From the NCBI GenBank assembly GCA_964579305.1, contig CAZOGY010000023.1, positions 1-32,943 of the forward strand: a stretch of DNA of 32,943 nucleotides. The letters are read 5' to 3'. The DNA is from JBCBWG01 sp964579305 (lineage in GTDB: Bacteria; Pseudomonadota; Alphaproteobacteria; Rhizobiales; Hyphomicrobiaceae). Shown one piece after another: positions 7,443 to 14,864 of the stretch. How positions within the stretch are numbered: position 1 is the stretch's first letter; each line of letters begins with the position of its first letter. The notes beneath the pieces are model-generated. The model did not search any database and was not told where the DNA came from. It saw only the letters and a program-made list of their open reading frames with translations. The position numbers and the translations under genes are program-made.

Positions 7443-8624
7443 ATGAGCGAGTCTGTCCCCAACGCGATTGAGGCCCTGACCGCCTGCAACGCCCTGGCAA
7501 TCATTTGGGTGGACGCAGACCTCAACATCACACAACACTCTGGTGCCCTCGCCGGGGCCGTCGCGATCGGCGCGCGCCTTGACGAGGCTTTTCCAACCTT
7601 GTTTGGCCTCGAAACCGACCTTGACGAACTTCGCTTGGCCCCAGGGCGCGTTCTGGAGTTGGCGAACACGCAAGTGATTACTGCTGGAAATGACCCCGCC
7701 GCCGTTTATGCACACGGCCGCATCGACACGACCATCACCTGGGACAGCACAAGCCAGCGTTATGTGGTCTTGCTTGTCCGCGCGCTGAGCTGGCAACCCC
7801 TCCAGCACGAACTTGAACAAAACGTCCGTCGTCGCCGCATGGCTGAAGAACTGCTCTTGGAACAGGCCGATGACATCCGCCAAACAAATGAGACCCTTGC
7901 GCGGCTCAACGAAGACCTGGCCGAATTCGCGCACGTCGTCTCACATGACCTCAAAGGACCCATGCGCGCCTTGCGCTACTTTGCCGATGATCTTGAAGCC
8001 AGCTTGCAGGACCCGGCCCAAGGCGATCCGCGGGCGCACCTTGCCCGGCTCAAGGCCCAATCCCGGCGTATGACCGCAATGCTGACCAGCCTGCTTGCTT
8101 TTGCCAAACTTGAACAGAAGGATAGCGCACTGGAATGCGTCGACACGGATCGGTTGGTGCGCGACATCGTTGCGTCGCTTCCCATTCCCACCGGCACTCA
8201 AGTCACAATTACCGGCACTTGGCCGCAATGGTCCACGCTTTTGGCACCGCTTGACCTGGCTTTACGCAACTTGGTTGAGAACGCGCTCAAGCACGCTTGC
8301 CCCGATGGCGGCCACGTCGCCCTCGCATGTCGCCAGGAGGCGGAGCGGATCGTGATCACGGTTGCCGACAACGGCCCTGGCATTCCGCTGCAGAGCCAGG
8401 CTGCAATCTTCAAACCATTTACACAGCTACAGCCGGCCTCTTCCGAATCCGAACTCGAAGACGGCACCGGTATGGGATTAGCTCTTGTCAAACGCGCCGT
8501 TGAACGCGTCGGCGGCGCAATATCCGTGCGATCTGACCCGTCGAGTGAACCGGGAACAGAGTTCACGCTTGCATGGCCACGCCCAAATCCGGCAATCTCG
8601 CGACCGAGCCACGCCGAAGCATGA
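7443..8624 (+). CDS. PAS-domain sensor histidine kinase, cytoplasmic
   Basis: 393 residues. A PAS-like domain (about 8-115, with IIWVDADLNITQHSGAL near its start) is followed by a signalling helix (118-165) and a HisKA dimerisation domain whose phospho-accepting histidine is H168 (FAHVVSHDLKGPMRAL). The HATPase_c domain shows the N box LRNLVENALKHA (about 274-285), G1 VADNGPGIP (about 307-315), F box IFKPFTQLQ and G2 GTGMGLALVK (about 341-350), so it should be active. There is no membrane segment, so it senses a cytoplasmic cue or receives it from a partner. The PAS core has no recognisable haem or flavin cysteine motif. It lies 163 bases after the GTPase gene and 49 bases before a single-domain response regulator, its probable phosphoacceptor. 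The upstream Shine-Dalgarno is weak (AAGAG). Confidence 0.9.
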   Translation: MSESVPNAIEALTACNALAIIWVDADLNITQHSGALAGAVAIGARLDEAFPTLFGLETDLDELRLAPGRVLELANTQVITAGNDPAAVYAHGRIDTTITWDSTSQRYVVLLVRALSWQPLQHELEQNVRRRRMAEELLLEQADDIRQTNETLARLNEDLAEFAHVVSHDLKGPMRALRYFADDLEASLQDPAQGDPRAHLARLKAQSRRMTAMLTSLLAFAKLEQKDSALECVDTDRLVRDIVASLPIPTGTQVTITGTWPQWSTLLAPLDLALRNLVENALKHACPDGGHVALACRQEAERIVITVADNGPGIPLQSQAAIFKPFTQLQPASSESELEDGTGMGLALVKRAVERVGGAISVRSDPSSEPGTEFTLAWPRPNPAISRPSHAEA

Positions 8625-8662
8625 ATTTCATTTCAACGTTTTGGCTATAATCGTGCACACCC

Positions 8663-8667
8663 AGGAG
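8663..8667 (+). promoter_or_regulatory. Ribosome binding site fixing the response-regulator start
   Basis: AGGAG sits six bases before the ATG at 8674. The reading frame is open back to 8485, inside the kinase gene, but that upstream ATG lacks such a site and would add residues unlike any receiver domain. Confidence 0.7.
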
Positions 8668-8673
8668 CCGGCG

Positions 8674-9138
8674 ATGAGTGCCATCAAACAGGGCGGCGGA
8701 AGCGAAATTCTCGCGGCGCGCCACGAAACGACCGTCGGCAAGCACGCGCTTCCTCAAATCAAAAATGTGCTGATCGTCGAAGACAGCTCGATCGATTCGG
8801 AGCGGCTTCGGGCCACGCTGCATATTATTCTCGGGCGCGATCTCAACGTACGCGTTGCCGAAACACTGGGATCGGCTCTGGACAGCGTCCTGGCCGACAT
8901 GCCCGATATTGTTTTCCTCGACGATTACCTAAAGCCAAACGACAGCGCGATCGAAACGATCCCGTTCCTGCGACGTGCGGGCTATGAGGGCCACATCATT
9001 GTCATCTCCAGCGAGCTGGATCGTCAGCGAAAGCTCCGTCTGATGTCATTGGGCGCCGCCCAGGCCCTGCATAAAGACGATGTCGACAGCTCACAGATCG
9101 CAGATGCGCTGGTCCAGGCCCACGCAAAAGACAACTGA
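8674..9138 (+). CDS. Single-domain (receiver-only) response regulator
   Basis: 154 residues: a 28-residue leader followed by one receiver domain and no DNA-binding or enzymatic output. Key residues are visible: the acidic pair in VLIVEDSSIDS, the phospho-acceptor D83 in IVFLDDYLKP, the serine of HIIVISSE, and the conserved lysine in LHKDD near the end of the domain. It would take phosphate from the kinase encoded just upstream and pass the signal on by protein contact or by phosphotransfer, as CheY- or DivK-type regulators do. The spacing from D83 to the usual proline is one residue longer (DDYLKP), a common variant in this type. The neighbouring small GTPase/OmpA module is a candidate target but nothing in the sequence proves this. 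Confidence 0.88.
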   Translation: MSAIKQGGGSEILAARHETTVGKHALPQIKNVLIVEDSSIDSERLRATLHIILGRDLNVRVAETLGSALDSVLADMPDIVFLDDYLKPNDSAIETIPFLRRAGYEGHIIVISSELDRQRKLRLMSLGAAQALHKDDVDSSQIADALVQAHAKDN

Positions 9139-9191
9139 GACGATTGTGAACGCTGCCGCGTCAGGCGTGCGCCCGGCGTGCGCCACCGGCT

Positions 9192-10460
9192 TCACGCGTT
9201 GTAGTCGCGTTCATCCGCAATCACTTTGCCATCGTTCGGCAGACTGCCTGCCGCCACGATCTCCACCTGGCCCTTCAGCTTCGTAGCCTCCTGCAATGTT
9301 TGCGAGACGCGGTCTGCCAATCCAGCGTCATTTGCGCCACCCGCGGCTTCTGCATGAAGCGTCATCGCGTCCTGTTCACCCTCGCGCGTCACAACCAACC
9401 GAAGCCGGCCCAGTTCGGGATATTGCGCACCCACGTTTGCGATTTGCTCGGGATGCACGAACATGCCTTTGACCTTCGTGGTCTGATCTGCGCGGCCCAT
9501 CCAACCTCGGATACGCATATTCGTGCGCCCGCATGGGCTTAGGCCCGGCAACACGGCCGACAGATCACCGGTTGCGAAGCGGAACAGCGGATAATCGCGG
9601 CTGAGGGCCGTAACAACGACCTCACCCACCTCGCCATCGGCGACCGGCTGCCCCGTGCCTGGCCGCACGATCTCAACGATAACGCCTTCGTCGACAATCA
9701 TGCCTTCTTGTGCAGCGCTCTCGTACGCGATCACGCCAACATCAGCGGTTGCATAAGCCTGCAGCACATCGATCCCGCGATCCTTGTATTCCTGGCGAAG
9801 CGAGGGAAACAGGGCACCACCTGAAACCAGGGCCCGCCGATACCCGGTCAATGGCGCGCCCGCTTCGGCTGCACGATCGAGCAGGATTTTGAGATAATCT
9901 GGCACGCCGACATAAGCCACCGGCGCGTAATGTCGAACGAGTTCAATCTGCTGCTCGGTATTGCCGGGCCCGGCAGGGATCACCGCACAGCCCAACGCCC
10001 GTGCACCAGAATCCAAAATCCAACCGCCAGGTGTGAGGTGATACGAAAACGTGTTGTGGACCAGGTCTCCGCGTCGAAAACCGGCCGCATAGAGCGCCCG
10101 CGCTGCGCGCCAAAAATCGGCGGCAAGCCCTTGCGGCTCAAAAATCGGACCAGGCGAAGCGAACAGCCGCGCCATCGCACCAGCCGGGGCAGCAGCAAGA
10201 CCACCGAACGGTGGATTGGCCGCCTGCAAATCCTTGAGCGCAGACTTGCGCATGACTGGCAAGGTCGCCAACGCTTGTCGATCCACGATGTCTTGCGGCG
10301 ATACATCCGCCAACATCTGCGACCAGCCCGGCGCCGCTGCCTTCGCCTTTACGATGATATCCGGCAAGAGAGAAAACTGCGCCGTCTCTCGGGCACGCGG
10401 GTCGCGCGTTTCCAGGGCATCGAGATACGGGCTGTTTTGTTCTGAATCGGCCGGAAACAT
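9192..10460 (-). CDS. Phenylacetate-CoA ligase-like adenylate-forming protein with altered P-loop
   Basis: 422 residues from the ATG at 10460; the start is chosen because YLDALETRDP then falls near the N-terminus, as in related proteins I know. ATG 10505 and TTG 10574 are alternatives. The fold is that of PaaK-type CoA ligases: ALVSGGALFPSLRQEY, the A5-like YATADVG, the A7 motif FATGDLS, the hinge region DQTTKVKGMFVHPEQI and a C-terminal LPNDGKVIADERDY carrying the possible catalytic lysine. The phosphate-binding loop, normally SSGTTGKP, reads FASPGPIFEP (about 100-109). It probably activates an aryl or short acyl carboxylate with CoA, perhaps the substrate imported by the adjacent liv-type transporter, which is read from the same strand but separated by a plus-strand gene. 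Family is clear, substrate is not. Confidence 0.85.
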   Translation of the reverse strand: MFPADSEQNSPYLDALETRDPRARETAQFSLLPDIIVKAKAAAPGWSQMLADVSPQDIVDRQALATLPVMRKSALKDLQAANPPFGGLAAAPAGAMARLFASPGPIFEPQGLAADFWRAARALYAAGFRRGDLVHNTFSYHLTPGGWILDSGARALGCAVIPAGPGNTEQQIELVRHYAPVAYVGVPDYLKILLDRAAEAGAPLTGYRRALVSGGALFPSLRQEYKDRGIDVLQAYATADVGVIAYESAAQEGMIVDEGVIVEIVRPGTGQPVADGEVGEVVVTALSRDYPLFRFATGDLSAVLPGLSPCGRTNMRIRGWMGRADQTTKVKGMFVHPEQIANVGAQYPELGRLRLVVTREGEQDAMTLHAEAAGGANDAGLADRVSQTLQEATKLKGQVEIVAAGSLPNDGKVIADERDYNA

Positions 10461-10831
10461 GATGGGCTCGTGGGCTTGTTCGGTTGATCTCAGCGCGGTT
10501 TGCATCGGACCGCGCACGGCATTTTGCAGGCGATGGCGGATAGAGTGCGCAAAACGCGACGTGGCTGGCTGCAATCCTAAACAATCAGCAAGACAAACTC
10601 GACCCGTTTGGCAGCATCACTGCTGCATTTTTTGCAGCGATCGTCAGCCGATATGACCCTCACACAGAAACAACAAGGCCAATGTGCCTCGAATGGATAT
10701 GGGCCGAAAATCTTGGAACTTTCTGGACGGACAATACTTCCCCACACAGCCGGTCACAGCGGGGCAAGCGCGTGCGCGCACGATTACCGCCGCCTTGTCG
10801 CGAGTAGAACCGGCCGAGAAAGGATAACCAG
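10461..10831. other. Divergent intergenic region upstream of the PaaK-like gene and the Arg-rich protein gene
   Basis: This 371-base region separates two divergent starts. It contains a small hairpin at 10622-10638 (gctgca, five T, tgcagc) that is too weak for a terminator. I find no convincing promoter hexamers, RNA gene or second conserved reading frame. If the PaaK-like gene starts at the TTG at 10574, the region shrinks to 257 bases. Confidence 0.4.
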
Positions 10832-11176
10832 ATGTCCAAGATCAAATCGATCGCCACGAGTGTTTCGTGGTGTGTCAGCCTGCTTGTCGCAAGCATCCTG
10901 TTGCTAACCGCGGCACCTTCGGCGCATGCACGCGCCAGCCTTGCAGCGCAACTGGCGCCAACACAAACTGGCAACACTGTCCAACTGGTCCGTGGCTGTC
11001 ACCGGGGCGTGCGCCGTCACCGTGTTCGTCGTTTCGGTGGTCGACGTCGCGCTCACCGCCACGTCGGTCGCAACTGCCGTCCCGTTCGCGCGCGCCGCTA
11101 CCGGCGGGATCGCCGCCCGCGCAACTGGCGTCGCCGCGGATGCATTTCCGTTGGACCGGTTACGTACTGCCCATGA
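10832..11176 (+). CDS. Small exported Arg/His-rich protein of unknown function
   Basis: 114 residues. Residues 1-33 form a signal peptide (hydrophobic core SLLVASILLLTAAPS, cleavage likely after AHA). The mature part begins with a neutral stretch of about 20 residues, then a strongly basic segment of about 45 residues dominated by arginine and histidine (GVRRHRVRRFGGRRRAHRH and later RRYRRDRRPRNWRRRG), and ends GCISVGPVTYCP. Four cysteines in the mature part (GCH, NCR, GCI, YCP) could make two disulfides. A good ribosome binding site (AAAGGA, about 10 bases upstream) supports translation and a bidirectional terminator follows. Similar small basic exported proteins are common as hypotheticals in Alphaproteobacteria. 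It could bind polyanions at the surface, but that is only inference from charge. Confidence 0.68.
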   Translation: MSKIKSIATSVSWCVSLLVASILLLTAAPSAHARASLAAQLAPTQTGNTVQLVRGCHRGVRRHRVRRFGGRRRAHRHVGRNCRPVRARRYRRDRRPRNWRRRGCISVGPVTYCP

Positions 11177-11212
11177 TCGTGTAATGACGGGTTGACTACA
11201 GTTTTCGCGATC

Positions 11213-11245
11213 AAAAACGGCGCCCGCAAGGTCGCCGTTTTTTTT
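11213..11245 (+). terminator. Bidirectional rho-independent terminator
   Basis: Nine-base-pair stem (11214-11222 aaaacggcg; 11233-11241 cgccgtttt) with a ten-base loop, flanked by A tracts on the left and a run of eight T on the right (11238-11245). It reads as a terminator on both strands, ending the plus-strand Arg-rich protein gene and the minus-strand livF gene, which converge here. Confidence 0.9.
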
Positions 11246-11277
11246 ACTGGTGACGAGAAATCGCCGGCCAATCGCGA

Positions 11278-12132
11278 TTAGGCCAGCCAGCGTTTCCGAC
11301 GCTTATAGCTTTTCACGTCACGGAAACTCTTTTTGTCGCCGCCGGCCATACCAAGATAGAATTCTTTCACGTCCTCGTTCTGAGACAACTCTTCTTTGGT
11401 GCCATCCATCACGACCCGGCCATTCTCAAGAATATAGCCGTATTGCGCATAGCGCAGCGCCACGTTTGTATTCTGCTCAGCCAAGAGAACCGACACACCT
11501 TGTTCTTCGTTGATCTTCTTCGTGATTTCGAAGATCAGTTCCACCAATTGCGGCGCAAGCCCCATCGACGGCTCATCCAACAGGATCATTTTTGGACGGC
11601 TCATCAGCGCGCGTCCGATCGCACACATTTGCTGTTCACCACCGGACGTATAACCAGCCAAGCTCCGCCGGCGCTCTTTCAAGCGCGGGAAATACTCATA
11701 GACCATTTCCAAATCGGCTTTGACCGCGCGATTACCGTCTCGCCGGGTGTAGGCGCCCGTCAGTAGATTTTCTTCAACCGTCAGATGCTCAAAACAATGG
11801 CGCCCTTCCATCACTTGGATGCAGCCGCGCTTCACAAGCTCGTTCGGAGATAGCCGGTCAATCCGCTCGCCTTCGAAAGAAATCGAGCCCTTGGTCACGT
11901 CGCCGCGTTCGGCGCGCAAAAGGTTCGAAATTGCTTTGAGCGTGGTCGTCTTGCCCGCGCCATTCGCGCCCAGGATCGCAACAATTGACCCGCGCGGCAC
12001 ATCCAGAGAAACGCCCTTCAAGACCAATATGACGTGATCGTAAATCACCTCGATATTACTGACACTCAAGATATTATCCTGTGCGGCAGCATTTTGCGCT
12101 GGCGACTTATGCTCATGCGTATCGAGCGGCAT
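11278..12132 (-). CDS. livF: Branched-chain-type ABC transporter ATP-binding protein (LivF)
   Basis: 284 residues from the ATG at 12132. It is one of two cytoplasmic ATPases of a HAAT-family importer. Walker A is GANGAGKTT (about residues 55-63), the Q loop lies in CIQVMEGRHCF, the ABC signature is YTSGGEQQM (TSGGE instead of LSGGE), Walker B is MILLDEPSMGLAP, and LLAEQN replaces the D-loop/H-loop region as usual in LivF. The protein has about 20 extra residues before the domain and a basic C-terminal tail (KSYKRRKRWLA). The gene lies downstream of the binding-protein gene with a terminator-like hairpin between them, and upstream of a bidirectional terminator. Together with livG it should power uptake through LivH/LivM. 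Substrate class is set by the binding protein and probably is not an ordinary amino acid. Confidence 0.93.
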   Translation of the reverse strand: MPLDTHEHKSPAQNAAAQDNILSVSNIEVIYDHVILVLKGVSLDVPRGSIVAILGANGAGKTTTLKAISNLLRAERGDVTKGSISFEGERIDRLSPNELVKRGCIQVMEGRHCFEHLTVEENLLTGAYTRRDGNRAVKADLEMVYEYFPRLKERRRSLAGYTSGGEQQMCAIGRALMSRPKMILLDEPSMGLAPQLVELIFEITKKINEEQGVSVLLAEQNTNVALRYAQYGYILENGRVVMDGTKEELSQNEDVKEFYLGMAGGDKKSFRDVKSYKRRKRWLA

Positions 12133-12138
12133 AAAACG

Positions 12139-12148
12139 TCCTCCACCT
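12139..12148 (-). promoter_or_regulatory. Ribosome binding site fixing the livF start
   Basis: Read on the minus strand this is AGGTGGAGGA, six bases before the ATG at 12132. The frame is open a further 26 codons upstream, but those residues are not part of the family and have no comparable site. Confidence 0.75.
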
Positions 12149-12224
12149 GATCTTTCCGTCGCGTCGCGCACGTCCAACGGCAAGACGGGCTCAAGCGCGC
12201 CTGGCCGCATGGCATTTGGCCTGC

Positions 12225-12260
12225 AAAAAGATCCTCCCCGCGGGATGCGCGGGAAGGATC
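12225..12260 (-). terminator. Intra-operon terminator/attenuator between binding-protein gene and livF
   Basis: Arms at 12230-12242 and 12248-12260 pair over 13 positions with a single mismatch, around a five-base loop; on the minus strand the stem is followed by five T. It starts 20 bases after the binding-protein stop codon and lies about 90 bases before livF. It probably reduces readthrough into livF and stabilises the upstream message, giving more binding protein than ATPase. Confidence 0.8.
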
Positions 12261-12279
12261 GGACGTCTGCGCCCTGGAA

Positions 12280-13584
12280 TTATTCGCAGGTTTGCGTTGG
12301 CCAGTCTTTTTTGTCAGCCACATAGTTGTCGGCGGCTTCAATCAGCTTCGCGCGGACCAGCTCTTTCATCGGCGTGATCCAATCCGACACTTTGTTCCAC
12401 TGCTTGCCATCCCACTGCTGGATGTAAGCCGAGTGCTGACCGGAGTGGTCTTTACAGGTGATTTTGATCGGCGAAACCATACCTTCAAAACCAAGCTGTT
12501 TGAGGCGAGCTTCGTCCAGATCGACCATTTCCATGCCTTTGCGGACATCAGCGCCGGTGACAATCTTTTTGCCCGTAGCTTTTTGAGCGTTGCGAATGGC
12601 CTCAACAACGATCATCGCATTCACGACGGAACGATTATAAAGCACCTCGCCCCAGTTCGCACCGTTGGTCGGGCTCTTACCGGCATCGACGACGTGTTTC
12701 TTGATTTCCTGCAGAACCTCGAAGTCGCCACCAGCACCATTGAAGTTGATCGCCTTAAAGCCCTTCGCGGCGTCGCCGGCCGGCACCACGTCGCCTTCAG
12801 AACCTGACCACCAGATGCCGATGAACTTGTCCATCGGGAAGCGGATTTTAGCTGCTTCCTTCACGGCGGTCGGGTTCATGGCGCCCCACCCCCACATGAC
12901 CATGTAATCAGGACGCGTGCGGCGCACTTGCAGCCACTGCGATGCCTGGTTTTGCATGTCTTTCACGCCGACGGGAATTTTGACGAGTTCAAATCCCAAG
13001 TCTTCAGAAAGCTGTTCCAGAACCGGGATCGGCTCGCGCCCGTAACCCACATCCAGATAGATGAAGCCGATCTTTTTGCCCTTCAGGCTGCCGCCTTCCT
13101 GGCTCTGGATGTATTTGATAATCATCGACGCGCCATCCCAATAGGTCGCGGGCGCGTTAAAGACCCATGGAAACTTCTCACCGACGGCGGCAGCCGACAG
13201 GCCATAGCCCATCGAGAACACGGGAATTTTGTCAACGGCAGCCTTCGGAATAAGCTGCAGCGTAATGCCCGTCGAATATGGGTTATAAATCAGCGCGCCC
13301 TGTGCCTTGGTCTTCTCGTAGCACTCAACGCCTTTTTGCGGCTTATAACCCGTTTCGCATTCCTCGATTTTGATTTTGACGCCGTTGATCCCGCCATCGC
13401 GTTCGTTGATCAGTCGCAGGTAATCACCAAAGCCATTCGCCTGTGGGATACCCGAACCGGCAAACGCGCCCGTGCGATAGCTCAGGATCGGAACAAACAG
13501 CTCATCGGCCTGTGCCGACGTGGCGACACCGGTTGCCAGCATTGCGCCGGCGGCAACGCCAAGTGTGAGTTTGGCAAGTTTCAT
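12280..13584 (-). CDS. Periplasmic substrate-binding protein of HAAT/liv-type ABC transporter
   Basis: 434 residues. A Sec signal peptide (MKLAKLTLGVAAGAMLATGV, cleavage after AQA) precedes a periplasmic binding protein of the LivK-like type I fold. Characteristic parts are the first lobe (FGDYLRLINERDGGINGVKI), the stretch IYNPYSTGITLQLIPKAAVDK, the second lobe (GKKIGFIYLDVGYGREPIPV), and NRSVVNAMIVVEAIRNAQ. Cysteines in EECETG, VECYEK, ITCKDH and TQTCE suggest two disulfides. It is longer than E. coli LivK (about 370 residues) and belongs to the group found beside acyl-CoA ligases, so the ligand may be an organic or aromatic acid. The ATG at 13584 has an AGGAGGGAG site nine bases upstream. 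It is read after livM with a 170-base gap and is followed by an intra-operon hairpin. Confidence 0.92.
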   Translation of the reverse strand: MKLAKLTLGVAAGAMLATGVATSAQADELFVPILSYRTGAFAGSGIPQANGFGDYLRLINERDGGINGVKIKIEECETGYKPQKGVECYEKTKAQGALIYNPYSTGITLQLIPKAAVDKIPVFSMGYGLSAAAVGEKFPWVFNAPATYWDGASMIIKYIQSQEGGSLKGKKIGFIYLDVGYGREPIPVLEQLSEDLGFELVKIPVGVKDMQNQASQWLQVRRTRPDYMVMWGWGAMNPTAVKEAAKIRFPMDKFIGIWWSGSEGDVVPAGDAAKGFKAINFNGAGGDFEVLQEIKKHVVDAGKSPTNGANWGEVLYNRSVVNAMIVVEAIRNAQKATGKKIVTGADVRKGMEMVDLDEARLKQLGFEGMVSPIKITCKDHSGQHSAYIQQWDGKQWNKVSDWITPMKELVRAKLIEAADNYVADKKDWPTQTCE

Positions 13585-13754
13585 TGGGGTTTTCTCCCTC
13601 CTGTGATGGTCTTCCACTCTCGCGGAAGTCGTTTGCGGACTTTGCCGCTTTTTTATTGGCCCCGTGACCCTTGCCGAGCCTTGAGGCAGATTGACGTTCT
13701 AGGCTTGCAGCGCGGCTTTGGCGGGCCGCAGCGGCCAGCTAACGACGCAAGGCC

Positions 13755-14834
13755 TCAATACGGGAAAGGCCAAAGCCGCAGCTTTTCACGCGCAAGCTGC
13801 CACAGCCGGGCAAGCCCGTGCGGCTCCACGATCAAGAAGAAGATGATCAAGCCGCCAACCAGCATGAATTGGACATGTTCCACCGTGGCAGCGCCAATGT
13901 CTAAGCCAAACCATGCTGGCACCGTGTTGATCAGAATTGGAACGACGACAATGAACGCCGCACCCAGGAAGGATCCGATAATCGAACCCAACCCGCCGAT
14001 GATAATCATGAATAGCACCGGGAAGGACGCATTCAAGATATTGAACACTTCTGGCTCGGCCGAACCGTAATGCAAAAACACCAGCATCGCGCCCGCCACG
14101 CCGCAGAAATACGACGAAATGGCAAAGGCCATGAGCTTGGTTTGCAAAAGCCGAATACCGATCAGTTCCGCTGCGATATCCATATCGCGGATGGCCATGA
14201 GCGAGCGGCCAAACTTGCCACGCGTGAGATTGATCGCAATCAGCGTGAGAAAGACAACAATCGTAAGCACCGTGAGATACTGGAACCAGGGCGCCCCATA
14301 CGGTTCACTCAGCGGCATCCCAAACAGCGATCGGTTGATCGCATCGATCGCACCGGAATCGTTATAGTTGTAAAGCCACGGGATACGGCCAAAAGCCCAT
14401 TCCAAGAAGAACTGCGAAGCCAGCGTCGCGACCGCCAGATAGAAACCCTTGATCCGCAAGCTTGGCAAGCCAAACAGAATGCCGATCGCAGCAGAGAAAA
14501 ATCCCGAAACAAGGATCCAGACGACAATGTTCACGTCGGGGTAAATCGACGTAAGCTTATAGCACGCGTACGCGCCCACCCCCATGAACCCGCCAGTGCC
14601 CAGCGACAGCAGGCCGGCATAACCAGTCAGCAGGTTCAGGCCGACCGCCGCGAGGGCGAAAATCAGCGTGGGTATGATGATCGTGTTGAGCCAGAAATCA
14701 TTCGCGACAAACGGAACGACCAGATAAAGCACCAACAGTAAAAGCACGACGGCCACCCGCTCTTGCCGAATTGGCAAGACAGCCATGTCGTCCCGGTAGT
14801 TTGTCTTGAAGTCCCCGACTTCGCGATACAGCAT
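13755..14834 (-). CDS. livM: Branched-chain-type ABC transporter permease (LivM)
   Basis: 359 residues with about nine or ten membrane helices. Motifs of the LivM family are visible: LNLLTGYAGLLSLGTGGFMGVGAYA near residues 67-93, GLPSLRIKGFYLAVATLA, the cytoplasmic coupling loop GRSLMAIRDMDIAAELIGI (the EAA-like site that contacts the ATPase), and GGLGSIIGSFLGAAFIV. It forms the inner-membrane channel with LivH. An AGGAG site lies about ten bases before the ATG. The gene is 30 bases downstream of livH. The C-terminus ends LRLWPFPY in the cytoplasm. Family assignment is secure; the substrate cannot be read from the permease. Confidence 0.94.
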   Translation of the reverse strand: MLYREVGDFKTNYRDDMAVLPIRQERVAVVLLLLVLYLVVPFVANDFWLNTIIIPTLIFALAAVGLNLLTGYAGLLSLGTGGFMGVGAYACYKLTSIYPDVNIVVWILVSGFFSAAIGILFGLPSLRIKGFYLAVATLASQFFLEWAFGRIPWLYNYNDSGAIDAINRSLFGMPLSEPYGAPWFQYLTVLTIVVFLTLIAINLTRGKFGRSLMAIRDMDIAAELIGIRLLQTKLMAFAISSYFCGVAGAMLVFLHYGSAEPEVFNILNASFPVLFMIIIGGLGSIIGSFLGAAFIVVVPILINTVPAWFGLDIGAATVEHVQFMLVGGLIIFFLIVEPHGLARLWQLAREKLRLWPFPY

Positions 14835-14864
14835 GCGTCAGCCGCTCCTGGAGTGATACGAACG

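Noticed and set aside
9164..9184. Direct repeat ggcgtgcgcc in the gap between the response regulator and the PaaK-like gene
   Set aside because: Two ten-base copies one base apart are not enough to call an operator or a terminator in GC-rich DNA, and no T tract follows.
10622..10638. Small hairpin with an all-T loop upstream of the Arg-rich protein gene
   Set aside because: Six base pairs only and no T run after the stem on either strand, so it is not a terminator; no known RNA element matches.
10926..11195. Alternative reading frame inside the Arg-rich protein gene with a hydrophobic stretch
   Set aside because: The hydrophobic run is what an Arg-rich (CGN) region yields in another frame. 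It has no ribosome binding site, while the chosen frame has a signal peptide and a good site.
12928..14070. A 380-codon plus-strand open frame across the binding-protein and livM genes
   Set aside because: It runs antisense to two genes with firm family motifs and crosses their intergenic gap; the translation shows no domain.
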